Assembly: GCF_000425265.1 (NCBI RefSeq)
Contig: NZ_AUDC01000010.1
Location: 496,001 to 560,000 of the forward strand
Length of the DNA: 64,000 nt
Reading direction: 5' to 3'
DNA from: Maridesulfovibrio zosterae DSM 11974
GTDB taxonomy: Bacteria > Desulfobacterota > Desulfovibrionia > Desulfovibrionales > Desulfovibrionaceae
Below, in pieces: positions 46,510 through 55,908 of this stretch (positions are counted from its first letter, which is position 1; each line of letters begins with the position of its first letter). The translations under genes were made by a program, and so were the position numbers. Under the pieces are notes generated by a model. It had not been told where the DNA came from and did no database searches. It worked only from the letters and a program-made list of their open reading frames with translations.

Positions 46510-47934
46510 ATGAATGATGCTAAGAAGAGAGCTGTAGTCTTTGCCGTAGCAATAACTCAGTTTACAATGCCGTTTATGTTTTCTGCTGTTGGGATTTCTT
46601 TGCCTGTTATTGGTAAGGAATTTGGCGCAAGCGGTCTGGATTTAAGTCTTGTTGAATCAATATATGTTGGTAGTGTGGCAGCACTTCTTCTTCCATTTGG
46701 AAGACTGGCGGATATGTTCGGAAGACAGCCTATGTTTCGTCTGGGAGTATTGCTGTACACGATCTTTACATTTCTTACCGGTTTTGCCCATTCTATTGAA
46801 ACTGTAATCATACTACGTATGGCTCAAGGTATTTCCGGTGGAATGTGTATAGCTACAAATATGGCGTTGCTTACTGATTCCGTCCCGAAAGAAGAACGCG
46901 GAAGAGCAATGGGGCTTGCTGTTGCTGCTGTTTATGTAGGTTTGTCGGCAGGCCCGTATATAGGTGGTCTGGTCGCTACTCATCTAGGATGGCGCTGGTT
47001 ATTCTATCTGGGCATGATTCCGCTTGGTATTTCTTATATTGTTGCTCATCGCAATCTGAAAGAAAAGTTTCAATCGTCTGTGGAGAAATTTGATTATGCC
47101 GGAAGCGTTTTGGTTGCTCTTTCTGTTGCAGCCCTTGTTTTTGGAGGAACAAGCCTGAATGCAGGGTGGCTTGGACCTGTTTTACTTGTTTCAGGTATTG
47201 CCTGTTTCGCGTTGTTTATTTACACGCAGGATAGGTTTAAGAATCCGTTGATTGAATTAACTCTTTTTAAAGAACGTAAGGATTTTTCCGATGCTGCTCT
47301 GGTACAGTATATCAACTATGCCGGAACATTCGGTATCGTCTTTCTCTTTAGTCTCTACCTGCAAAGTGTAAAAGGGCTTACTCCTCATGAAGCCGGGCTC
47401 ATACTTGTGATCCAGCCTATAGTTCAGGCCGTTTTATCACCTCCCTGCGGAAGACTCGCAGATAAATTTTCTCCGCGCATTATTGCCTTGCTTGGTATGC
47501 TTGCCTGCACGACAGGAACAATTATGGGTGCGCTGGTTACTGCTCAGACCTCTATACCGTATCTTTACACAATGTTTGTCATTCTTGGTGTTGGTTTTGC
47601 GCTATTTTCATCTCCTAATATGATGATTCTTATGGGTAGTGTTCCTCCATCTCGTTTTGGTTTTGCTTCTGCTGTCAGTGGCGGTTTACGTACTGTCGGT
47701 ATGGTAACCAGTATGGTCATTATCTCTATTTTTCTTTCAACCGTAATGGGGGATGCTCCGGTCTCTCCTGAATCAGCTTCTTCATACCTATCCGTAATGC
47801 ATTTCTCATTAATTACTCTTTCCTGCCTGTGTATACTGGCAGTAATGGTTTCTGCGAGAGCTGTTGTACGGAAGTCAGCAGTTGCCAAAGAAGACCTTTG
47901 TGTGCAATCTGCCGGAAGTAACGAGGAGATGTAA
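46510..47934 (+). CDS. MFS drug exporter, DHA2 (EmrB/QacA-like) family
   Basis: 474 aa, about 14 membrane segments. Motif A GRLADMFGRQ (about residue 64) and the antiporter motif C GLSAGPYIGG (about 143) define a proton-driven drug exporter. Substrates unknown; probably regulated by the upstream MarR protein. AGAGG precedes the ATG. Its TAA abuts the ATG of rsmG directly, and the rsmG ribosome site is inside this gene, so the two are coupled. Confidence 0.93.
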   Translation: MNDAKKRAVVFAVAITQFTMPFMFSAVGISLPVIGKEFGASGLDLSLVESIYVGSVAALLLPFGRLADMFGRQPMFRLGVLLYTIFTFLTGFAHSIETVIILRMAQGISGGMCIATNMALLTDSVPKEERGRAMGLAVAAVYVGLSAGPYIGGLVATHLGWRWLFYLGMIPLGISYIVAHRNLKEKFQSSVEKFDYAGSVLVALSVAALVFGGTSLNAGWLGPVLLVSGIACFALFIYTQDRFKNPLIELTLFKERKDFSDAALVQYINYAGTFGIVFLFSLYLQSVKGLTPHEAGLILVIQPIVQAVLSPPCGRLADKFSPRIIALLGMLACTTGTIMGALVTAQTSIPYLYTMFVILGVGFALFSSPNMMILMGSVPPSRFGFASAVSGGLRTVGMVTSMVIISIFLSTVMGDAPVSPESASSYLSVMHFSLITLSCLCILAVMVSARAVVRKSAVAKEDLCVQSAGSNEEM

Positions 47935-48624
47935 ATGGCAGAGATAAATATCAGTGGATCAGAAATAATCGGTGCAGCAAGTAAGGCCGGGCGTAAATTA
48001 ACAGATGATCCACGTCTTGATGCTGGTTTCAAGTCGGCAACGGATCAGTCCAGAATTTTAGCCTACTATGTAACTTTGCTGGTTAAGTGGAATAAATCCA
48101 TGAATCTGGTAGGTCCTGCCTCATGGAAAGAAATATTTCATTCTCTGATTATTGATAGTCTGCATCTGGCTGATTTTTTAAATTCTCTAAATCTCCCCAA
48201 AGATTCTGTAGCTCTTGATTTAGGTGCGGGGGCCGGGTTACCCGGAATTCCCTTGCGCACTGTCTGGCAGCAAGGTGATTATCATCTAGTCGACTCCCGT
48301 CAGAAGCGTTCAGTTTTTATGCGTACAGCTCTGCGTATGATGAGTCTGCCGCGTACCTATGTTTTTCAAGGACGCGCAGAAAAAATTCCGCAGGAAATAC
48401 TCCCTGCGGATTTAATTCTGAGCAAAGCATTTATGCCTTGGAAAGAACTTTTACCTTTTGTTAAGCCGATGCTTGCACCGGGCGGCAGAGTAGTAATTCT
48501 TTCTAATGATCCAGCCCCGCAAGATTCAGATATTATTGGGTTGAATTTTAAGCTGGAATCTGTTTTGCAATATAAAGCAGGAGATAAAACTCATTATTTC
48601 TGGTCGCTATTACCTGATAGCTGA
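47935..48624 (+). CDS. rsmG: 16S rRNA (guanine-N7) methyltransferase RsmG
   Basis: 229 aa. Methylates G527 of 16S rRNA using SAM. Motifs: LLVKWNKSMNLVG (RsmG family), HSLIIDSLHL, SAM-binding LDLGAGAGLPGIPLR (about 97) and LVDSRQKRSVFMRTA. No gid/gidA (mnmG) nearby, unlike in many bacteria. Coupled to the MFS gene. Its last 31 bp overlap the convergent 72-aa gene. Confidence 0.93.
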   Translation: MAEINISGSEIIGAASKAGRKLTDDPRLDAGFKSATDQSRILAYYVTLLVKWNKSMNLVGPASWKEIFHSLIIDSLHLADFLNSLNLPKDSVALDLGAGAGLPGIPLRTVWQQGDYHLVDSRQKRSVFMRTALRMMSLPRTYVFQGRAEKIPQEILPADLILSKAFMPWKELLPFVKPMLAPGGRVVILSNDPAPQDSDIIGLNFKLESVLQYKAGDKTHYFWSLLPDS

Positions 48625-48812
48625 TCGAGTAGTCCGCCTTTGAAAATAAGTTTGGTAGCATGCTCGTCGGCTATTTCTGCGACGTCCATCAATCTTTCGA
48701 GAAAATCAAGAATTTCAAAACGTTTTTCCTCGGTGCCATTGTCAAATTCAAATTTCATGTCACCAGAAGTCATGTAATGTTCAAGTTTTTCTAAATATTC
48801 ATTATTTATCAT
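48594..48812 (-). CDS. Hypothetical small acidic protein, 72 aa
   Basis: Start at ATG 48812, eight bases after GAGGA; a GTG eight codons upstream has no site. No known family; highly charged, helical (EYLEKLEHYMTSGDMKFEFDNGTEEKRFEILDFLERLMDVAEIADEHATKLIFKG). Its tail overlaps the end of rsmG in antisense. It lies downstream of rlmH, 36 bp away on the same strand, and may be co-transcribed with it. Confidence 0.7.
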   Translation of the reverse strand: MINNEYLEKLEHYMTSGDMKFEFDNGTEEKRFEILDFLERLMDVAEIADEHATKLIFKGGLLDQLSGNSDQK

Positions 48813-48848
48813 TAAAAAATCCTCATTTATTTTCACGGTTCTAACAGA

Positions 48849-49319
48849 TCAAACATGATGATATGGTGAACCACGTAGAATTGAACCTGCACGGTAAAGT
48901 TGTTCCAGCAGCATGGTTCTGGCCAATTCGTGAGGAAGGGTCATTTTGCTCAGGGAAAGTTTGACTCGAGCGACATTCTTTACTTCTTCCGATAACCCAA
49001 ATGGTCCACCAATGACAAAACATGGTGTCAGGTTTGGGTCCTCAGTCCATTGGCTTAATTTTTTTGAAAGTTCTACTGAAGTCATTTCTGCACCTTTTTC
49101 ATCCATGCAGATTAGCATATCAGATGGTTTAATCTTAGTGATGATTGACTTCCCTTCACGCAGAACTTTTTCTTCTGGCGGAAGTTTACCCGGTGCATCT
49201 TTAAGAATAGTTTCTTCCAGCTTGTAGAACCGTCCTAATTTTTTTGTGTAATGGGCACATGCCTCATTGAAAAATGGTTCCTTTAGTTTTCCAACCCATA
49301 CGAATCTTATTTTACTCAT
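48849..49319 (-). CDS. rlmH: 23S rRNA pseudouridine-1915 N3-methyltransferase RlmH
   Basis: 156 aa, a SPOUT-class methyltransferase. Diagnostic segments: RFVWVGKLKEPFFNEACAHYTKKLGRF at the N-terminus, FVIGGPFGLSEEVK (SAM knot) and LSLSKMTLPHELARTMLLEQLYRAGSILRGSPYHHV at the C-terminus (YHH end typical of RlmH). It acts on assembled 70S ribosomes. No clear ribosome site; it starts 4 bp after the phosphoesterase stop and is likely translated by coupling. Confidence 0.95.
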   Translation of the reverse strand: MSKIRFVWVGKLKEPFFNEACAHYTKKLGRFYKLEETILKDAPGKLPPEEKVLREGKSIITKIKPSDMLICMDEKGAEMTSVELSKKLSQWTEDPNLTPCFVIGGPFGLSEEVKNVARVKLSLSKMTLPHELARTMLLEQLYRAGSILRGSPYHHV

Positions 49320-49323
49320 TAAA

Positions 49324-49995
49324 TTAAATTTGTTTTAAGGTTGCATCTAACGTTTGATTAGACAGGTTTATTTGTACATAACCACCTCCGGAAGCCATTC
49401 CGGGGTTAAAAATGCGTGATTTACCTATGCTGTCTTCACCACGTGATTCGTGGATATGTCCGCTGATAACGATGTCTGGTTGATGTGTTTCAATAAAAGT
49501 CCTGACGGACTTGCTACCAACATGCATTCCATTTGATAGCATATCTAAGGAAGTGTTGTATGGAGAGTCGTGTACAGCAAGGATCAGCTTGTCATACTTA
49601 CCTGCTCTGGAGTATGTTTCTGCAAGCATTTCGGCCATTTCTTCTTCAGTTATTTCGCTTGGAGTTCCGAAGGGAGTGGGGATAGAACACCCTACACCCA
49701 TAATTTTGATTCCATCGGCTAGCTCACGGACTTCAAGATGCAGATTGGCTCCTTTTGATTTAAGAAAATCAGTAACATTGCTGCGATCCATATTTCCGGC
49801 CTGAGCAAGAATGTTGGGATTTAAATGATATATGGAATCCCAGACTTTCTCTACCGCACCTTGCGGTGAATGGTTGGTCAGGTCACCTGTAACAATGACA
49901 CCAGCGGCTTTATCAATATCCGGTATCAAATTTGGCAGGTTAAGACTCTGGTGAATATCTCCAAAAGCGATCCAATAAGTATCTTTTTTAGACAT
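49324..49995 (-). CDS. Metallophosphoesterase
   Basis: 223 aa from ATG 49995 (GGAGA just upstream; the longer frame is unsupported). Calcineurin-like phosphoesterase motifs are visible: FGDIHQS (Asp-x-His), VTGDLTNH (GDxxxx), QAGNMDR (GNxD-type), VHDSPYNT and SGHIHES (GHxH). Binds two metal ions; substrate unknown (phosphodiesters, nucleotides). Followed by rlmH after four bases. Confidence 0.9.
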   Translation of the reverse strand: MSKKDTYWIAFGDIHQSLNLPNLIPDIDKAAGVIVTGDLTNHSPQGAVEKVWDSIYHLNPNILAQAGNMDRSNVTDFLKSKGANLHLEVRELADGIKIMGVGCSIPTPFGTPSEITEEEMAEMLAETYSRAGKYDKLILAVHDSPYNTSLDMLSNGMHVGSKSVRTFIETHQPDIVISGHIHESRGEDSIGKSRIFNPGMASGGGYVQINLSNQTLDATLKQI

Positions 49996-50217
49996 AGTCT
50001 CTCCGGTAGAATAATTTTTAGTATGAACAGGGCATAAGTGATCTTTGTATTGGTGTTTTGCTATCATTTTTGGCTTCAAAAACCAATGCATAAGCTCTGG
50101 TTTTATCGGGACGGATACTCACATAGTTTCCTTATTGCTTCATTCTTCTATTGATTTTTAACAGGAAGACATGGTCTTATTAAGTGGTTTTTAAAAAAGT
50201 GAAATTGGGAGATCGGT

Positions 50218-50793
50218 TTGGATAAAGATGTCATCAGGAAGAGGCTGCTTAAAACGCGTTCCAGAATGTGTGCTTCGGATGTTGAAGTTAAGAGTGGCAG
50301 GATTGTTGAATCAATACTCAGTCTTAAGCAGTGGATAAATGCGCAGGAAGTTTTGCTTTACTGGCCTATAAAAAATGAGGTTGATGTGCGACCGCTCCTT
50401 GAAGCTGCCTGGGACAGTGGTAAGAAATTGTTTATGCCGTGTTGTAGGACTGACGAGCCGGGGTTAATGGATTTTGGCGTGGTCCGTGCCGAGCATGATC
50501 TGTTGGGAGGATCATTTGGTATAAAAGAGCCCTGCAGGTCACGGTGTGAATTTCCTGATGCAGTTTCACCTGATATTGTTATCGTTCCGGGCGTAGGGTA
50601 TGATTCTCATGGTTACCGTATTGGATTTGGCGGCGGTTATTATGACCGTTTTCTGGCACGGCCGCAGAAGGACTTTTTTTTATCTGTGGGTGTATGCTAT
50701 TCTTTTCAACTTGTAGAAGGATTTCCTGTCGAACCATGGGATCAGGCTGTTAGTCTGGTTTGTACCGAAAAGGAGTTGATATGGCAGAATTAA
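50218..50793 (+). CDS. 5-formyltetrahydrofolate cyclo-ligase
   Basis: 191 aa, TTG start after GGGAG. ATP-dependent conversion of 5-formyl-THF to 5,10-methenyl-THF. Signature: VLLYWPIKNEVDVRPLLEAAWDSGKKLFMPC and DIVIVPGVGYDSHGYRIGFGGGYYDRFL (metal/phosphate site, GGGYYDRFL). Function is folate salvage, important in C1 metabolism. Overlaps the next gene by 13 bp. Confidence 0.92.
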   Translation: MDKDVIRKRLLKTRSRMCASDVEVKSGRIVESILSLKQWINAQEVLLYWPIKNEVDVRPLLEAAWDSGKKLFMPCCRTDEPGLMDFGVVRAEHDLLGGSFGIKEPCRSRCEFPDAVSPDIVIVPGVGYDSHGYRIGFGGGYYDRFLARPQKDFFLSVGVCYSFQLVEGFPVEPWDQAVSLVCTEKELIWQN

Positions 50794-51527
50794 CTTATAT
50801 ACCATTTGTTTTTCCCGGACTTGAAAAAATCTCAGTTGTTTTTACTACAAGAAACGGTGGTAAGTGTGAGGCTCCTTTTGATGAAGGAAATATTTCTTTT
50901 GATGTAGGCGACGATCCTTATAATGTACGTGAAAATAGAACTGCTTTGGCTGCAACACTAGGCATAACTCAGTGGCATGAATGCAAACAGGTTCATGGTG
51001 ATGTTATCCATTTTGAACCGGAATGTGGTTCCGCCGGAGATCCGGCTATACTCGAAGGAGACGGTTTTGCTACATCAGCTAAGGGGCATGGTCTTGTCGT
51101 TAAAACTGCTGACTGTCAGCCTATTTTAATTGCTCATAAGGATGGTAATTTTGTAGCTGGGTTGCATAATGGCTGGCGTGGCAATGCGATGAATTTTCCA
51201 GGTAAAGGTGTTAAGCGTTTATGTGAGCATTACAGTTGTAATCCTTCAGATCTGCTTGCTGTTCGAGGTCCAAGCTTAAGTCCTGCGGTCTCTGAATTTA
51301 AGAATTTTTCTACTGATTTTGAACCGGGGTTCGAAGCTTATTTTGATGAGAAATCCAGAATGGTTGATCTTTGGCAGCTCACAAGGGATCAACTGCAGGA
51401 AGCAGGTCTTAATCCACGAAATATTTACAGTATTGATATGTGTACTTATTCCATGTCGGATACTTTTTTTTCATATAGACGAGATCACATTACCGGAAGG
51501 CAGTGTTCGTTGATCTGGATTAAATAG
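50781..51527 (+). CDS. pgeF: PgeF/YfiH-like purine nucleoside phosphorylase (laccase-domain)
   Basis: 248 aa from ATG 50781 with AAGGAG six bases upstream. The family residues are kept: VKTADCQPILIA (Cys), AGLHNGWRGNAM (His/Trp/Arg). Members act as polyphenol oxidase-like enzymes or purine nucleoside phosphorylases, and remove mis-incorporated Ser from peptidoglycan precursors in E. coli. Substrate here unassigned. Coupled to the folate cyclo-ligase. Confidence 0.88.
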   Translation: MAELTYIPFVFPGLEKISVVFTTRNGGKCEAPFDEGNISFDVGDDPYNVRENRTALAATLGITQWHECKQVHGDVIHFEPECGSAGDPAILEGDGFATSAKGHGLVVKTADCQPILIAHKDGNFVAGLHNGWRGNAMNFPGKGVKRLCEHYSCNPSDLLAVRGPSLSPAVSEFKNFSTDFEPGFEAYFDEKSRMVDLWQLTRDQLQEAGLNPRNIYSIDMCTYSMSDTFFSYRRDHITGRQCSLIWIK

Positions 51528-51602
51528 AATACGAGTGAACGTGTCTTTTGAATTTTTTGTAAGTTCTAAATTTTACCAATTGTTTAGAGTAAAACGTAAA
51601 AA

Positions 51603-51631
51603 AGCCCCGGATGACATGGTCATACGGGGCT
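51603..51631 (-). terminator. Terminator after cheV
   Basis: A stem of AGCCCCG.ATGAC against GTCAT.CGGGGCT (51603-51615 with 51619-51631, one mismatch), followed by a T run on the minus strand. Confidence 0.85.
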
Positions 51632-51654
51632 TGATAATTTAATTCAAAATGTGC

Positions 51655-52620
51655 TTATGCACTTTGTGCTTTCTCGATAAGCTTAAAAACTCTTTCTGCC
51701 AGCTGATTAATTTCTGCTTTTGAAATCTGGTCATCAGCCCCGACAGACTCTCCTTTATGGAAAAGGGTATCAGTAATGATAGAGGAGCAGAGTAATACAG
51801 GAAGATGTCTTAATTCGTGATCATCTTTTATGCGCTTGGTCAAATTATGCCCATCCATAACTGGCATTTCAATGTCAGTAACTACAATATCAAGATAATC
51901 ATTAATGGTTTTGCCTTCAGCTTCTGCTTTGGCTTTCCATTCAACTATTTTATCCCAAGCAGCTTTACCATTATGAGTTCTGGTAACTCTAAAACCAGCA
52001 TCTTCCAACATTTGACCGATCATGCGACGTATCATGGTGGAGTCATCCGCAATGAGTGCCTTGAGATGACGTTTTTCAATTTTATCGACTAATGATGCTT
52101 CTGGTACATCTGTAAGATCCATACCAGGGTTAAGGTCGGCAACAATTTTTTCAAGGTCAAGCAAGAACACAATGCGACCTTCAAGCTTGACTACTCCGGT
52201 GATGGAGTTTGCTGTCAGGGAAGAAACCTGCCTGCTTGGTGCTTCTACTTGCTCCCAGCTTATCCTGTGAATGCGTGTTACACCTGAAACAAGAAATGCT
52301 GTGGAAATTTTATTGAATTCAGTAACGATTACTTTAGGAGCTTCGTCTTCAATTCTACTTTTACCAACTCTACGACTAAGATCAATAAGTGGAATAATTT
52401 CTGATCTCAGGTCAAATGCACCGAGAACTGCATCATTTGCAGCATCAGGCATATCGGTAAGCTCGGGCAGCCTGATGATCTCAACAACTTTAGCTACGTT
52501 TATTCCGTAGAAGCTGCGTCTTGTTGCTCCATCGTGAACGTTATCAATTTCATCAATATAAAATTCAACTATTTCAAGCTCATTAGTGCCTGATTCGAGC
52601 AGAATATTTGTTTGAGACAT
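51655..52620 (-). CDS. cheV: CheV-type chemotaxis protein (CheW + receiver)
   Basis: 321 aa from ATG 52620 (GGGGAGG six bases upstream; an ATG at 52626 is too close). N-terminal CheW-like domain (about 15-170) with GINVAKVVEIIRLPELTDMPDAANDAVLGAFDLRSEIIPLIDLSRRVG. C-terminal receiver (about 195-318) with phosphoacceptor in DIVVTDIEMPVMDG (about 255), Ser in LLCSSIITD and Lys in ISKAEIN. It couples receptors to CheA and is phosphorylated for adaptation. Monocistronic. Confidence 0.93.
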   Translation of the reverse strand: MSQTNILLESGTNELEIVEFYIDEIDNVHDGATRRSFYGINVAKVVEIIRLPELTDMPDAANDAVLGAFDLRSEIIPLIDLSRRVGKSRIEDEAPKVIVTEFNKISTAFLVSGVTRIHRISWEQVEAPSRQVSSLTANSITGVVKLEGRIVFLLDLEKIVADLNPGMDLTDVPEASLVDKIEKRHLKALIADDSTMIRRMIGQMLEDAGFRVTRTHNGKAAWDKIVEWKAKAEAEGKTINDYLDIVVTDIEMPVMDGHNLTKRIKDDHELRHLPVLLCSSIITDTLFHKGESVGADDQISKAEINQLAERVFKLIEKAQSA

Positions 52621-52836
52621 TCTCATCCTCCCCTGAAAAATAGCGGGTCATGCCAGTTTGATTATATGAACAACAAATCTCAGCTTAATATTAGACTGAA
52701 ATGCTTGTTTATGAAAGATGTTTTTAAACTTTATAACAGAGTTTGTCTCTGTATTTCCAATGTAAATATAAAAAAAGTCAACTTGATTCAGTAGATTTAT
52801 CACAAAAAAATAAAAAAATAACATAAAAAGTTAAAA

Positions 52837-53925
52837 TTAAGCCAGATTGTCATAAACCTTAATATAATCTTTGATCATTCTTGAGCAATTATATTTCTTT
52901 TTACCACTGTGAAAAGCATATGTTCCTATTTCCCGTGCCAGTCGTGTGTTTTTGAGCAGTGCCACAACACTATCGGCAAAATTTGTTTTTTCATAAGGGG
53001 GCACAAGGATGCCTGTGGAATTATGTATGATCTGTTCAGGAACACCTCCTACAGCATAGCTGACTGTAGTCAGACCTCTGGACATGGCTTCAAGTATGAC
53101 TAAAGGATGATTGTCTGCAAGAGTTGGGTATACAAAAATATCAGCAGCCAGCATGAACTCGCTTAGTGTTTCCCGGTCAACGTAAGGCAATGAAATAAAA
53201 TCACCTTCCCGTATATTTTTATTGCCTCCAATAGCAAAAGCTATCGCCCCAGGTACTTGTTTCTTAATTATATTCCAGTATTGAGTCCATTGGGGACCGG
53301 ATTTATATCCGGCATCCTGTCCTCCATGGGCAATAAATAAGATAATTTTTGATGCTTGGTGGAGTCCAAATTTTTTGCGAACCTTTTTTTTATCTTCCAA
53401 AACTTCAGGCCACGGTATGCCGTTAGGAATTATTTTTACTTCTAGCCTTTCGTCTGACTTGCTTGCAAGTTTGGCAAGCCACCTAGACGGTGAGACAATC
53501 AATGCCCCGGAATTTAAAAGTGCGGAAATGTTTTTTTGGCACACTGCTTCAGAGTCCGGGAAATTTCTTGGGCAGGGATTAATGCAATTTCGGTTAAAAT
53601 GCTCGCAATCAAGGGGATACGAGCATCCTCCGGTGATCATCTGGGTATCGTGAAGAGTTATAACGACTTGGGTCTCTTTATGAAGAGTAGTAAGGAATTT
53701 TGCAGGATCTGCCGATGAATGCAAATGAACAATGGCGTTCGCAGGTATGCTTCCGGCAGCTTCATCTGGACTGATCAGCTTATCACTGGTTTTTTCTGAA
53801 GCCTCATATGAGTGTATGCATTGGTATCCAGTCTGTTCAAGACCTTCACATAGGAGAGCAGCAACTCTTGTTGCTCCTCCACTTTTGGCTAAAGCTGTGT
53901 GGTGAACTATTGTCCTGTTTCGCAT
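52837..53925 (-). CDS. Glycosyltransferase family 4 protein
   Basis: 362 aa, GT-B fold. The C-terminal half contains KIILFIAHGGQDAGYKSG, AADIFVYPTLADNHPLVILEAMSRGLTTVSYAVGGVPEQI (E-x7-E nucleotide-sugar motif) typical of GT4 retaining transferases. It adds a sugar from a nucleotide donor to an acceptor such as an envelope polysaccharide. The first ~130 residues form the acceptor domain with several cysteines (YPLDCEHFNRNCINPCPR). It starts inside the end of the upstream GT gene (19-bp overlap). Confidence 0.88.
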   Translation of the reverse strand: MRNRTIVHHTALAKSGGATRVAALLCEGLEQTGYQCIHSYEASEKTSDKLISPDEAAGSIPANAIVHLHSSADPAKFLTTLHKETQVVITLHDTQMITGGCSYPLDCEHFNRNCINPCPRNFPDSEAVCQKNISALLNSGALIVSPSRWLAKLASKSDERLEVKIIPNGIPWPEVLEDKKKVRKKFGLHQASKIILFIAHGGQDAGYKSGPQWTQYWNIIKKQVPGAIAFAIGGNKNIREGDFISLPYVDRETLSEFMLAADIFVYPTLADNHPLVILEAMSRGLTTVSYAVGGVPEQIIHNSTGILVPPYEKTNFADSVVALLKNTRLAREIGTYAFHSGKKKYNCSRMIKDYIKVYDNLA

Positions 53926-55574
53926 AAAATTTCCAGAATATCATGTTTGAGGCACCAGAGTATATGGAATTTGGCTTTCTGGTTGGACAGCTCAGGTTCA
54001 AGTGATTTAATTTTTTCAACTAGCAGGGCAACAGTTATCGTCTTGCGGGCAAAGAAGGATATTTTACGGATAATATCCTGCTTTAAAATCCTTTCCAGCC
54101 CGCTGTAGACCAAAGGAAACTCTTTACCATGATATATTGCTCTGCCGGTTATGCCTGTAACTACTTTCATCTCATTACTAATGGATGAGGTGGTGTAGTG
54201 GGCAAATGTTTCTCCGAATCTTACCTGTACTGGATGCTTTATATCGCAAAGCCCTTCTTCATTTACAGGAGTGCTATTTAACTCATCCCAGAGCCTTAGG
54301 TACTGCTCGATTACTTTTTTCCATGTAAAATTTGTCTGAATATGACGAGCCCCGGTGCTGCCCATTGTTTTGCGCAGTTCCGGATTATTTATAAGCTCTT
54401 CCAGAGCATCAGCCAATTTAGGTGTGAGCACTGCTGTCTGCTGAGCTAAAAGCAGGTGGTACTGATTATCGAAACAAAAAGGAGCCATAACATCTACTTC
54501 AGGGCTTTCATCAGTACCTATTGTATCAATTAGAAATCCTGTTTTTCCGTTAATTACCAAATCTCGGTACCCGTCGTAGTGAGATGCTATAACAGGCAGC
54601 CCCATAGCTCCAGCTTCAAGAATTGTCAGACCAAAGGTCTCTTGTGGATTGTCGGAAATGGAAACAAAAATATCAGCTGCGCGAAACAAGTCTGTTTTTA
54701 TATTATCCTGTGGACGGCTTACAATAGAAAGCTTCAGCCCCATATTCTTAGCCAGTTGCGAGAGAGTTTCAGGGAAGTCATCTCCTTCGTCGGTCCATCC
54801 GGATAGGATAAGCCTTACTTTATTACGATCCATTCCTCTTGCAAAAAGTCTTTGCAGAGCCCTTAAAAGGGGCAGGATATCCATTTTGGAGTAGTGGGCA
54901 ATACGGCCGAAAACAAGAATATTAACTATTCCTTCTCCGTTCATTTCCAGATTATTTAAAGCCTGCTCTTTTTGCTGTACACTGGGAGGTGAGAAATATT
55001 CCGTATTAATTCCTAAAGGAATTTTTCTTATTTGCGGGGTGGGAAATTTAATTTCATCAAGTTCAAACCCCTCACGCAGATGCTGGAAATATTTTTCAAC
55101 AACGGTTGTCCCCATAGTCGATGTTGCGATAATACAGTCGCGCTTAGTAGATCCTTTCCACATATAATTAAGAAAAAACGACGCGTAGTTACTGTAACTT
55201 AAAGAATGAGTAGTTCCGGTAATAGGAAAAATATGTTTGGAAAACTGATTTCTAATCCGGGCCAGATGTGGGGGAAACAGAATACAGTCTGACTGATGAA
55301 AGCAGAAATATTTTTGCTTACTTATCGCTTCCGGCAGGTCACGCCTGTCCATGACTTTCACTCTGCCACTCTTGAACAGTGCTGAAAAATTTATTTCAAT
55401 AAATTTTGTAAAGGTCTGGCAACTTGCATTTCCGGGGAGAAAAAAATGATATTCATCAAATGGATCTGCTTTGAACAGGCCATTTATAAAGCCTTCGTTA
55501 GCGACTTTTCTCCCCAATATGGGGCCAGCCTCGTAGAAGGGGTCCAAAGTTCCCCATATTCTTTGAGTTTTCAT
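53907..55574 (-). CDS. Glycosyltransferase family 4 protein with C-terminal extension
   Basis: 555 aa. Central GT4 domain: NILVFGRIAHYSKMDILPLLRAL, SKMDIL, then AADIFVSISDNPQETFGLTILEAGAMGLPVIASHYDGYRDLV (E-x7-E). A unique C-terminal ~110 residues (from about 445, HYTTSSISNEMKVV) has no recognised domain. No good ribosome site precedes the ATG at 55574. Overlaps the following glycosyltransferase; together they probably build one glycan. Confidence 0.88.
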   Translation of the reverse strand: MKTQRIWGTLDPFYEAGPILGRKVANEGFINGLFKADPFDEYHFFLPGNASCQTFTKFIEINFSALFKSGRVKVMDRRDLPEAISKQKYFCFHQSDCILFPPHLARIRNQFSKHIFPITGTTHSLSYSNYASFFLNYMWKGSTKRDCIIATSTMGTTVVEKYFQHLREGFELDEIKFPTPQIRKIPLGINTEYFSPPSVQQKEQALNNLEMNGEGIVNILVFGRIAHYSKMDILPLLRALQRLFARGMDRNKVRLILSGWTDEGDDFPETLSQLAKNMGLKLSIVSRPQDNIKTDLFRAADIFVSISDNPQETFGLTILEAGAMGLPVIASHYDGYRDLVINGKTGFLIDTIGTDESPEVDVMAPFCFDNQYHLLLAQQTAVLTPKLADALEELINNPELRKTMGSTGARHIQTNFTWKKVIEQYLRLWDELNSTPVNEEGLCDIKHPVQVRFGETFAHYTTSSISNEMKVVTGITGRAIYHGKEFPLVYSGLERILKQDIIRKISFFARKTITVALLVEKIKSLEPELSNQKAKFHILWCLKHDILEILCETGQ

Positions 55575-55908
55575 ACATTATTTCAAGCCATATTTGGACC
55601 AGTCTTGTCAAAGGATTTATTTTCCTCAATCCCTCTAGGGAGCGCCATATTTCCGGCACAGTTTTCCTTTCGAAGGTGAATAATATCTTTTGTTAAGTTT
55701 TAAATTAAAAGCACTGAAAATTATAACACGCAGATATTTTGCTTATATCACACTGTTATATCGGTGATTTTGAATTTATACATTTTCTATAGAGAAGAAA
55801 ACATACTCTGCATAATATATTTGACCATGTTGATGGTCTTTTTTTTGCAAGCTTCAATTCAGAAAACTATTTCTGACAGCTTAACTAAGGCAAAGAAGGA
55901 GACCTGAA
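55575..55908. other. Divergent intergenic region between the GT and GGDEF genes
   Basis: 334 bp, AT-rich. Promoters for both directions are expected. No hairpin, repeat or ORF stands out; GGAG of the GGDEF gene lies at the right end. Confidence 0.55.

Noticed and set aside
47565-48032. 155-codon minus-strand frame across the MFS/rsmG junction
   Set aside because: Antisense to two real genes, no start signals.
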